Source: SG8-41 sp036555035
GTDB lineage: Bacteria > Pseudomonadota > Gammaproteobacteria > Burkholderiales > SG8-41
Assembly (NCBI GenBank): GCA_036555035.1
Contig: DATBMB010000025.1
Coordinates: 1 to 19,997 of the forward strand
Length of the DNA stretch: 19,997 nucleotides
Reading direction: 5' to 3'
The notes beneath the pieces are model-generated. The model ran no database searches, had not been told where the DNA came from, and saw only the letters and a list, made by a program, of their open reading frames with translations. The stretch's first letter is position 1. The number at the start of each line of letters is the position of its first letter. The position numbers and the translations under genes are program-made. Positions 13,977-19,997 of this stretch are shown one piece after another.

Positions 13977-15221
13977 ATGACTGATCCAGCCGGGCAGGCG
14001 GCCGGCGCGAAGCCCTCCTTCGCCGCGCTCCGCCACGGGGACTTCCGCGTCTACCTGGTGGCGACCTCCGCCGCGATGATGGCGGACAACATCGAGCACG
14101 TCATCAGCTACTGGGTGATGTTCGAGCTGTTCCGCTCCCCGGCGCTCGCCGGGTTCGCGGTGCTCTCGCACTGGCTGCCGTTCCTGTTCCTCTCGGTCTA
14201 CTTCGGCGCGATGGCCGACCGCTTCGACTGCCGGCGCCTCATCCAGGCCGCGATGCTGCTGTTCATGGGAGTGTCGCTGGCGTGGGCCGTCCTCTTCTAC
14301 ACGGAGACGATCGAGGTCTGGCACGCCGCCGTGCTGCTGGTCCTGCACGGCATCGCCGGGGTGCTGTGGGCGCCCGCGAGCCAGGTGCTGATCCACGACA
14401 TCGTCGGCCGCGAGAGCATCGTGAGCGCGGTGCGGTTGAACGCGACCGGCCGCCAGTTCGGCGTGTTCCTGGGCCCGGCGGTCGGCGGAGCGCTCATGCT
14501 CCTGCTCGGTCCGGCGGCGGGCCTCATCGTCAATGTCCTCATCTACCTGCCGCTGACCTGGTGGCTGTTGAAGGTGCCCTACGGCGCCAAGTCCCACCGC
14601 GACGGCGCGCCGGCCGCGGGCGGCGGCTTCGGGGATGCCATGAAGGCGATGCGCGAGGCCTCGAGCAACCGCGTGATCCTTTCGATGATCCTGCTCGCGG
14701 GGATATCGTCGCTCCTGGTCGGCAACGCGTTCCTAGCGCAGATGCCCGAGTACGCGCACGACCTCGGCACCGAGAAGGCGGATTTCTCCTACGCCGTGCT
14801 CCTCGCCGCCAACGCCGCGGGCGCCTTCGTCGGCGGCATGGCGCTGGAGGCGAGGGGGTTCCTGCGCGCGACGCCGCTCACCGCGATCGTGCTGTGCATC
14901 ATCTGGTGCTTCATCGTCGCGGGCTTTGCAGCCGCGACGAACTATCACCTCGCCATCGTCCTCATGTTCGTGGCGGGGTTCCTCTACCTCGCCTACAGCT
15001 CCATGGCGCAGGCGCTGGTGCAGCTGGAGGCGCCCGCGCACCTGCGCGGCCGCCTGATCGGGCTCTACCAGATGTCCAACAACGGGCTGCGCGCCTTCAG
15101 CGGCATCACCGTCGGCCTGCTCGGGGCGCTGATCGGGATACACTGGTCGCTCGCGCTCTCCGCCGTGCTGCTGCTCGCGGTCACGGTCGTGCTGCTCGCC
15201 TTCTCGATGCGCACCGCTTGA
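13977..15221 (+). CDS. Major facilitator superfamily transporter (MFS_3/EntS-like)
   Basis: The ATG at 13977 gives 414 residues with repeated hydrophobic segments along the whole length, consistent with a 12-helix MFS protein. The motif-A loop between helices 2 and 3 is visible as G-A-M-A-D-R-F-D-C-R-R (77-87). The segment A-P-A-S-Q-V-L-I-H-D-I-V and the following A-T-G-R-Q-F-G-V-F-L-G-P-A-V-G-G match helices 4-5 of the MFS_3 group, which includes the enterobactin exporter EntS. This suggests export of a small molecule by proton antiport, but uptake cannot be excluded. The FAD monooxygenase gene starts 1 nt after its stop, so the two are surely co-transcribed, and the transported compound may be the substrate or product of that enzyme. 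Confidence 0.9.
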   Translation: MTDPAGQAAGAKPSFAALRHGDFRVYLVATSAAMMADNIEHVISYWVMFELFRSPALAGFAVLSHWLPFLFLSVYFGAMADRFDCRRLIQAAMLLFMGVSLAWAVLFYTETIEVWHAAVLLVLHGIAGVLWAPASQVLIHDIVGRESIVSAVRLNATGRQFGVFLGPAVGGALMLLLGPAAGLIVNVLIYLPLTWWLLKVPYGAKSHRDGAPAAGGGFGDAMKAMREASSNRVILSMILLAGISSLLVGNAFLAQMPEYAHDLGTEKADFSYAVLLAANAAGAFVGGMALEARGFLRATPLTAIVLCIIWCFIVAGFAAATNYHLAIVLMFVAGFLYLAYSSMAQALVQLEAPAHLRGRLIGLYQMSNNGLRAFSGITVGLLGALIGIHWSLALSAVLLLAVTVVLLAFSMRTA

Positions 15222-15222
15222 T

Positions 15223-16425
15223 ATGAAGCCGCAGGTCATCGTCGCCGGCGCGGGCCCGGTGGGGCTGCTGACCGCGCTCGCGCTCGCGAAGCAGGACGTC
15301 CCGGTGCTGGTGCTCGAGGCCGAGCCCGGCCTGACCGTGGATCTCCGCGCGGGCACCTACCATCCGCCCTCGCTCGAGATGATGGCGCCCTACGGCATCA
15401 CCGCCGAGATGATGAAGACCGCGATCCAGGTGCCGCGCTGGCAGATCCGCGACCGGAAAGAGGGCGTCATCGTCGACTGGGATGTCTCGCTCATCAAGGA
15501 CCTCACCCCGTATCCCTACCGGCTGCACCTGGAGCAGCATCGCCTTACGCCCATCATTTACGCAAAGCTGAAGGACTATCCCAACGCGGAGGTGCGCTTC
15601 TCGCACGAGGTCACCGACTTCACGCAGAGTGCGGACAAGGTCGTGGTAACGGCGAAGACGCCCGGCGGCACGGAGCGCTGCGAGGCGCAGTGGCTGGTCG
15701 GCGCCGACGGCGGCCGCAGCACGGTGCGCCGGGTCATGGACGTCGGGTTCGAGGGCTACACCTGGCCCGAGCGCTTCCTCGTCGCGAGCACCCAATACGA
15801 CTACGAGCCGCACGGCTTCCGGTTGAACACCTACGTCGCCGATCCGGTGGACTGGAACGCCATGTTCAAGATGCCGGGCGACGGTCCGCCTGGCCTGTGG
15901 CGCGTGCTGTTTCCGGTCCGGCCCGAGGAGGAGGAGGCGGAAGCGCTCTCGGATGACAACGTCGAGCGGCTGATGCAGGGCTTCCAGCCGAAGCCGGGGC
16001 GCTACGCCATCGAGTACAAGAGCATCTACAAGGTGCACCAGCGCGTGGCGAGCGATTTCCGCGTCGGGCGCGCGCTGCTCGCGGGGGACGCGGCGCATCT
16101 CAACAACCCGATCGGCGCATTCGGGCTGAACGGGGGCATCCACGACGCGATCAACCTCGCGGGCAAGCTCGGAAAAGTCTGCCGCGGCGAAGGAGGCGAG
16201 GCGCTGCTCGATCTCTACGTCCGCCAGCGCCGCACGGTGAACCTCGAGTACGTGCAGGAGTTCTCGATCAGGAACCTGAGGCGATTGACCGCCCGGACCG
16301 AGGAGGAACGGCGCAAGAACTTCGACGAGCTGCGCCACGCCGCATCGACGGTGGAGGGCGCGCGCAACTTCCTGCTGGTCTCGAGCATGATCGCAAGCGT
16401 GCGCCGCGCGGAAGCCATAGAATAG
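15223..16425 (+). CDS. Class A FAD-dependent monooxygenase
   Basis: The ATG at 15223 lies 1 nt after the MFS stop; the product has 400 residues, normal for single-component flavin hydroxylases. All three family fingerprints are present: the FAD-binding G-A-G-P-V-G (9-14), the D-G motif G-A-D-G-G-R-S-T-V-R-R (160-170) that contacts FAD and NAD(P)H, and the G-D motif A-G-D-A-A-H-L-N-N-P-I-G-A-F-G-L-N-G-G (287-305). The L-R-A-G-T-Y-H-P-P-S-L-E segment (41-52) also fits the UbiH/MhpA-like group. These enzymes insert one oxygen atom, usually into a phenolic ring, using NAD(P)H. The substrate cannot be read from the sequence. It lacks the C-terminal thioredoxin-like domain of phenol hydroxylases. 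A MetE-like gene follows after 20 nt. Confidence 0.92.
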   Translation: MKPQVIVAGAGPVGLLTALALAKQDVPVLVLEAEPGLTVDLRAGTYHPPSLEMMAPYGITAEMMKTAIQVPRWQIRDRKEGVIVDWDVSLIKDLTPYPYRLHLEQHRLTPIIYAKLKDYPNAEVRFSHEVTDFTQSADKVVVTAKTPGGTERCEAQWLVGADGGRSTVRRVMDVGFEGYTWPERFLVASTQYDYEPHGFRLNTYVADPVDWNAMFKMPGDGPPGLWRVLFPVRPEEEEAEALSDDNVERLMQGFQPKPGRYAIEYKSIYKVHQRVASDFRVGRALLAGDAAHLNNPIGAFGLNGGIHDAINLAGKLGKVCRGEGGEALLDLYVRQRRTVNLEYVQEFSIRNLRRLTARTEEERRKNFDELRHAASTVEGARNFLLVSSMIASVRRAEAIE

Positions 16426-16445
16426 AGGCGCAAGGAGGAGAAGCC

Positions 16446-17558
16446 ATGGCCCAAGCCGCCCCCCGCCCGCCGTTCCGCGCAGACCACGTTGGAAGCCTGC
16501 TGCGCCCGCCCGAGTTGCGGGAGGCGCGCGTGAAGGCGCGGCGCGGCGAGATCACGCCGGAGGCGCTGCGCCAGGTCGAGGACAAGTGCATCCGCGACGT
16601 GATCGCGTTCCAGGAATCGGTTGGGCTGCAGAGCATCACCGACGGCGAATACCGGCGCGACTGGTGGCACATCGATTTCCTGCGCGGCTTCGACGGAGTT
16701 GGGACCGAGGCGGGCAAGACTTTTGGCGTGCACTTCCAGGGAGCCGACGAGCAGCCGCCGCTCATGAAGGTGCAGGGGAGGATCCGGCGCACGCGCCCGA
16801 ACATGGTGGATCACTTCAAGTTCCTGAAGTCCGTCACCCGGAGGACGCCCAAGTTCTGCATGCCCTCGCCGGCGATGCTGCACGCGCGGGGCGATCGCGA
16901 GGCGCTGCGCAAGACCTATCCCGATCTCGACCAGTTCTGGGCGGACCTGACGCAGGCCTACCGCGAGGAGATCCGCGACCTCTACCAGGCCGGCTGCCGT
17001 TACCTGCAGATCGACGACACCACCATCGCGATGATGGGCGACCCGAAAGTGCAGGACACCTTCCGCAAGCTGGGAGACGATCCGAAGAAGGACACCGCGA
17101 TGTACGCCGAGGCGGTCAACCAGGCGATCCGCGACGTGCCGGACGATATGACCGTGTGCGTGCACACGTGCCGCGGCAATTTCATGAGCACGTGGCTTGC
17201 GAGCGGGAGCTACGATTACGTCGCGGAGACCGCGTTTACCAAGCTCGATGTCGACGGGTTCTTCCTCGAGTACGACACCGACCGCGCCGGCGGATTCGAG
17301 CCGTTGCGCTACGTGCCCAAGGGCAAGAAGGTCGTGCTCGGGCTGATCAGCTCCAAGTTCCCCGCGCTCGAGAAGAAGGAAGACCTCAAGCGCCGCATCG
17401 AGGCGGCCGCGAAATTCGTGCCGCTGGAGAACCTGTGCATTTCCCCGCAGTGCGGCTTCTCGAGCACGCACCACGGCAACAAGATGACCGTGGAGGACCA
17501 GCGGCGCAAGCTCGCGCTCGCCCTCGAGGTGGCGCAGGACGTCTGGGGGGCGCAATGA
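16446..17558 (+). CDS. MetE C-terminal-like zinc methyltransferase family protein (YxjG-like)
   Basis: The ATG at 16446 has a strong Shine-Dalgarno (AAGGAGGAG, 5-nt spacing); the product has 370 residues. This is a single TIM-barrel domain matching the C-terminal catalytic half of cobalamin-independent methionine synthase; the N-terminal half of MetE is absent. The R-A-D-H-V-G-S-L-L-R-P start (11-21) is typical of the stand-alone YxjG/YxjH-type group. Zinc ligands are in place: His240 and Cys242 in V-H-T-C-R-G-N, Glu275 in F-L-E-Y-D, and Cys336 in P-Q-C-G-F. Family members transfer methyl groups to a zinc-bound thiol; the related epoxyalkane:CoM transferase opens epoxides. Between two monooxygenase genes, and coupled by ATGA to a Bug receptor, a catabolic methyl or thiol transfer is more likely than methionine synthesis, but this is inference. 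Confidence 0.85.
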   Translation: MAQAAPRPPFRADHVGSLLRPPELREARVKARRGEITPEALRQVEDKCIRDVIAFQESVGLQSITDGEYRRDWWHIDFLRGFDGVGTEAGKTFGVHFQGADEQPPLMKVQGRIRRTRPNMVDHFKFLKSVTRRTPKFCMPSPAMLHARGDREALRKTYPDLDQFWADLTQAYREEIRDLYQAGCRYLQIDDTTIAMMGDPKVQDTFRKLGDDPKKDTAMYAEAVNQAIRDVPDDMTVCVHTCRGNFMSTWLASGSYDYVAETAFTKLDVDGFFLEYDTDRAGGFEPLRYVPKGKKVVLGLISSKFPALEKKEDLKRRIEAAAKFVPLENLCISPQCGFSSTHHGNKMTVEDQRRKLALALEVAQDVWGAQ

Positions 17559-18520
17559 AAGGCGTCCTGCTGCTCGCCGGAGCGCTGGGGCTCGCCGCGA
17601 TCGCGCCGGCCCATGCCCAGGACTACCCGGCGAAGCCGGTGCGGATCATCGTGCCGCTCGCTCCCGGGGGCCTCGCCGACCAGCTGGCCCGGGTGGTCGC
17701 GCAGAGGACGATGGCAACGACGAAGCAGACGGTGATCGTGGACAACCGCACCGGGGGCGGCGGCATCATCGGGGCCGAGGTCGCCGCCAAGGCGCCTCCC
17801 GACGGCTACACGCTGTTCACGGGGTTTCACGCGACGCAGGCAGTCCTGCCGCACCTCTATGCCCGGCTGCCCTACGACCCGGTGAAGGACTTCGACCCGG
17901 TGATCCTGATGGCGACGGTGCCGAACGTCCTGGTCGTGCATCCCGCGCTCCCGGTGAAATCGGTGAAAGAACTCGTCGCGCTCGCCCGCGCCCGGCGCGG
18001 CGACCTGACCTACGCATCGCAGGGCGTCGGCAGCTCCGGCCACATTGCCGGGGAGCTTTTCCGCATGACGACGAAGACGGAGATCGTGCACGTGCCCTAC
18101 AAGGGCGCCGCGCCCGCCATCCAGGACCTCGTCGGCGGCCACGTCATGATGATGTTCGACATCACGATCTTCGCGCTCCCCAACGTGCGCGCAGGCCAGG
18201 TGCGCGCGCTCGCGGTCACAACCCGCGAGCGTCTCGCGGTCATCCCCGAGCTGCCGACGATGGCCGAGGCCGGCCTGCCCGAGGTGGAGGGCGGGGCGTG
18301 GTTCGGGCTCTTCGCGCCGGCGCGCACCCCGCGCCCGGCCATCGACTGGTGGAACCGGGCAACGACTCGCGTCTTCACCGAGCCGGAATCGCGCGACCGC
18401 TTCGTGTCGCAGGGCGCGACGCTGCCGCTCGGCACCCCGGAAGCGCTGGCGGCGTTCGTCGCCGCGGACACGCAGCGCTGGGGCCGCGTGATCCGCACCG
18501 CCGGCATCAAGCTCGAGTAA
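17555..18520 (+). CDS. Bug/TctC-type tripartite tricarboxylate receptor (orphan)
   Basis: The ATG at 17555 overlaps the MetE-like stop (ATGA); the product has 321 residues. The signal peptide ends A-H-A before Q-D-Y-P-A-K-P-V. The Bug landmarks are all present: R-I-I-V-P-L-A-P-G-G-L-A-D (canonical first binding loop), V-D-N-R-T-G-G-G-G-I-I-G, P-P-D-G-Y-T-L-F, L-P-Y-D-P-V-K-D-F, V-H-P-A-L-P-V-K-S-V-K-E-L, H-V-P-Y-K-G-A-A-P-A-I-Q-D-L, and I-P-E-L-P-T-M-A-E-A-G. It is a periplasmic binder for a carboxylated compound; strict coupling to a cytosolic enzyme gene suggests the ligand is the pathway substrate. No TctA/TctB partner is encoded in the window. The PobA-like gene follows 21 nt downstream. 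Confidence 0.94.
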   Translation: MKGVLLLAGALGLAAIAPAHAQDYPAKPVRIIVPLAPGGLADQLARVVAQRTMATTKQTVIVDNRTGGGGIIGAEVAAKAPPDGYTLFTGFHATQAVLPHLYARLPYDPVKDFDPVILMATVPNVLVVHPALPVKSVKELVALARARRGDLTYASQGVGSSGHIAGELFRMTTKTEIVHVPYKGAAPAIQDLVGGHVMMMFDITIFALPNVRAGQVRALAVTTRERLAVIPELPTMAEAGLPEVEGGAWFGLFAPARTPRPAIDWWNRATTRVFTEPESRDRFVSQGATLPLGTPEALAAFVAADTQRWGRVIRTAGIKLE

Positions 18521-18541
18521 GCGGGGCGGCCGGTCGCGCCC

Positions 18542-19729
18542 ATGCGCACGCAGGTCGGTATCGTCGGCGCCGGCCCGGCCGGGCTGCTGCTCTCGCATCT
18601 CCTCAGCCTTCGGGGTGTCGCGTCCGTCATCGTCGAGAACCGCAGCCGCGACTACATCGAGCAGCGGGTGCGCGCGGGCGTGCTCGAGCAGGGCACGGTG
18701 GACCTGCTGGTGGCGTCCGGCGTGGGCGAGCGGCTGAAGCGCGAGGCCATCGTGCGCGACGGCATCGAGCTCCGATTCGGCGGGCGCCGCCATCCCCTCA
18801 ACCTGCGCGAGCTCTCGGGCGGGCGCGCCTACACGGTCTACGCGCAGCAGGAGATCGTGAAGGATCTGGTCGCGGCGCGGCTCGCCGCGAACGGCACGAT
18901 CCTGTTCGAGGCCTCCGGGGTGAGCGTGCACGACTTCGACACGGCGGCGCCACGCATCCGCTTCCGGCACGGCGGCGCGGAGCAGGAGCTGCGCTGCGAT
19001 TTCATCGCCGGCTGCGACGGCTTCCACGGCGTGTGCCGCCCCTCCATTCCCGCGGGCGCATTGACCGTCTTCGAGCGCGTCTATCCGTTCGGATGGCTCG
19101 GCATCCTGGTGGACGCCGAGACGGAGGAGCAGGAAACGGTCTACGCCTGGCACGAGCGCGGCTTCGGGTTCTTCAACCGCCGCTCGCCGCAGATCACGCG
19201 CCACTTCCTGCAGGTCGCGCCCGACGAGGACGTCGCAAACTGGCCCGACGAGCGAATCTGGGGGGAGTTGGAAATCCGGCTCGCGACCGACGACGGGTGG
19301 CCGCTCGTGAAAGGGCCGGTGACGATGAAGGGCATCACCGAGATGCGCAGCTTCGTGGCCGAGCCCATGCGCTGCGGCCGGCTCTACCTCGCGGGCGACG
19401 CGGCGCACATCGTGCCGCCGACCGGGGCGAAAGGCCTCAACCTCGCGGTCGCCGACGTGCGGGTTCTTGCGGCGGCGCTTGCGGCGTTCTACGAGTCGGG
19501 ACGCAGCGACCTGCTGGATGCCTACTCGGCGACCTGCTTGAAGCGCATCTGGCGTGTCGAGCACTTCTCGTGGTGGATGACTTCCATGCTGCACCGCTTC
19601 CCGGGCGACGACGCGTTCCAGCTGCGCCTGCAGAGATCGCAGCTCGATTACGTGGTGAGCTCGCGCGCCGCCGCAGCCACCCTCGCGGAGAATTACGTCG
19701 GCCTGCCCTGGTCGGCGACCGAGGGGTGA
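18542..19729 (+). CDS. 4-hydroxybenzoate 3-monooxygenase-like FAD hydroxylase (PobA family)
   Basis: The ATG at 18542 gives 395 residues, almost exactly the length of Pseudomonas PobA (394), and numbering stays in register. FAD motifs are G-A-G-P-A-G (9-14), C-D-G-F-H-G (158-163) and A-G-D-A-A-H (284-289). R-V-R-A-G-V-L-E-Q-G (42-51) with Arg42 and Arg44, F-E-R-V-Y-P-F-G-W-L-G, and I-V-P-P-T-G-A-K-G-L-N (290-300) are PobA hallmarks. From knowledge of PobA, Tyr201, Arg214, Arg220, Pro293, Asn300 and Tyr385 are kept. However, Ser212 is Asn, Tyr222 is Phe and His72 is Arg; the first two normally bind the substrate carboxylate and the third belongs to the proton relay. PobA uses NADPH to make protocatechuate. 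This enzyme may use a different substrate. The start has only a weak Shine-Dalgarno. Confidence 0.88.
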   Translation: MRTQVGIVGAGPAGLLLSHLLSLRGVASVIVENRSRDYIEQRVRAGVLEQGTVDLLVASGVGERLKREAIVRDGIELRFGGRRHPLNLRELSGGRAYTVYAQQEIVKDLVAARLAANGTILFEASGVSVHDFDTAAPRIRFRHGGAEQELRCDFIAGCDGFHGVCRPSIPAGALTVFERVYPFGWLGILVDAETEEQETVYAWHERGFGFFNRRSPQITRHFLQVAPDEDVANWPDERIWGELEIRLATDDGWPLVKGPVTMKGITEMRSFVAEPMRCGRLYLAGDAAHIVPPTGAKGLNLAVADVRVLAAALAAFYESGRSDLLDAYSATCLKRIWRVEHFSWWMTSMLHRFPGDDAFQLRLQRSQLDYVVSSRAAAATLAENYVGLPWSATEG

Positions 19730-19747
19730 GCGGGGGGCGGAATCGTT

Positions 19748-19753
19748 TATCAT
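19748..19753 (+). promoter_or_regulatory. Possible -10 element before the ThDP enzyme gene
   Basis: TATCAT (5 of 6 to TATAAT) lies 25 nt before the ATG at 19778, in an AT-rich pocket of the 48-bp gap after the PobA-like gene. No -35 match is seen 16-18 bp upstream, so this is weak. Confidence 0.25.
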
Positions 19754-19777
19754 TACCGGCCGAAAGGGGACCGCGAC

Positions 19778-19997
19778 ATGGACAAGGCGCCGCAAGTCAG
19801 CCTGCAAACGACCGCGCACTTCTTTCTCGAGGGCCTGAACGAGCTCGGCATCGAGTACCTGTTCTGCAATTTCGGCACCGACTACGCGCCACTGATCGAG
19901 GAGATGGCGCGCTGGCGCGCCGAGGGCCGCAAGTTCCCGAAGACGCTGCTCTGCCCGCACGAGAACACCGCCGTGCAGATGGCCATCGGCTACGCGA
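19778..19997 (+). CDS. Thiamine diphosphate-dependent enzyme, N-terminal fragment (runs off window)
   Basis: The ATG at 19778 follows the purine-rich site AAAGGGGA; 73 residues are visible before the right edge, so the 3' part is missing. The segment matches the N-terminal Pyr domain of ThDP enzymes of the acetolactate synthase/benzoylformate decarboxylase superfamily: F-F-L-E-G-L-N-E-L-G-I-E-Y-L-F-C-N-F-G-T-D (15-35) and C-P-H-E-N-T-A-V-Q-M-A-I-G-Y-A (59-73). Glu62 is in the position of the conserved glutamate that activates the cofactor by contacting N1' of the pyrimidine. Enzymes of this group decarboxylate 2-oxo acids or ligate carbon units. At the end of a cluster with two monooxygenases, a decarboxylase step on a 2-oxo acid intermediate is plausible, but substrate residues lie in the missing part. 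Confidence 0.85.
   Translation, partial: MDKAPQVSLQTTAHFFLEGLNELGIEYLFCNFGTDYAPLIEEMARWRAEGRKFPKTLLCPHENTAVQMAIGYA

Noticed and set aside
17309..19960. Very long minus-strand open frame (883 codons)
   Set aside because: It lies antisense to the MetE-like, Bug, PobA-like and ThDP genes, which are all recognisable. Its translation is Arg/His/Ala-rich with no known motif; it is an effect of high GC content.

Overview
The window looks like a chromosomal segment of a high-GC Betaproteobacterium, most likely Burkholderiales-like or a related environmental lineage. The main clue is three separate Bug/TctC-type periplasmic solute-binding proteins with no TctA or TctB membrane partners, an expansion typical of that class. 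They sit beside catabolic enzymes of the kinds that often accompany them (MmgE/PrpD, FAD monooxygenases, a ThDP enzyme). Genes are tightly packed, GTG starts are common, and I saw no rRNA, tRNA, CRISPR array, insertion sequence or phage gene.

Left part (1-7457): this region is dominated by exported proteins. After a CmcJ-like oxygenase fragment come a HEAT-repeat protein, a four-cysteine secreted protein of unknown family and a DUF4382-like lipoprotein, all on the plus strand. Two minus-strand lipoproteins follow, an NlpC/P60 peptidase and an alpha/beta hydrolase. A plus-strand group then carries a methyltransferase-like protein with a signal peptide, a methylmalonyl-CoA epimerase-like VOC protein and a SYLF-domain protein. 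A nested set of inverted repeats lies at 2573-2619, and a good sigma70-type promoter at 5351-5379 overlaps the start of the divergent hydrolase gene.

Middle part (7491-13821): an MmgE/PrpD enzyme converges on a Bug receptor. Next is a long coiled-coil protein with a C-terminal membrane anchor and three heptad-phased internal repeats, then a second Bug receptor, a split YeeE/YedE sulfur transporter pair with an ATGA overlap, and a glycine-zipper envelope protein on the minus strand.

Right part (13977-19997): this appears to be a catabolic gene cluster. The order is an MFS transporter, a class A FAD monooxygenase, a MetE C-terminal-like zinc methyltransferase, a third Bug receptor coupled to it by ATGA, a PobA-like hydroxylase and the start of a ThDP-dependent enzyme. 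The arrangement suggests uptake and breakdown of an aromatic or related organic acid. The PobA-like protein keeps most active-site residues at their PobA numbers but changes three important ones (H72R, S212N, Y222F), so its substrate may not be 4-hydroxybenzoate. This cluster is the best candidate in the window for an undescribed pathway; its substrate cannot be read from the sequence.
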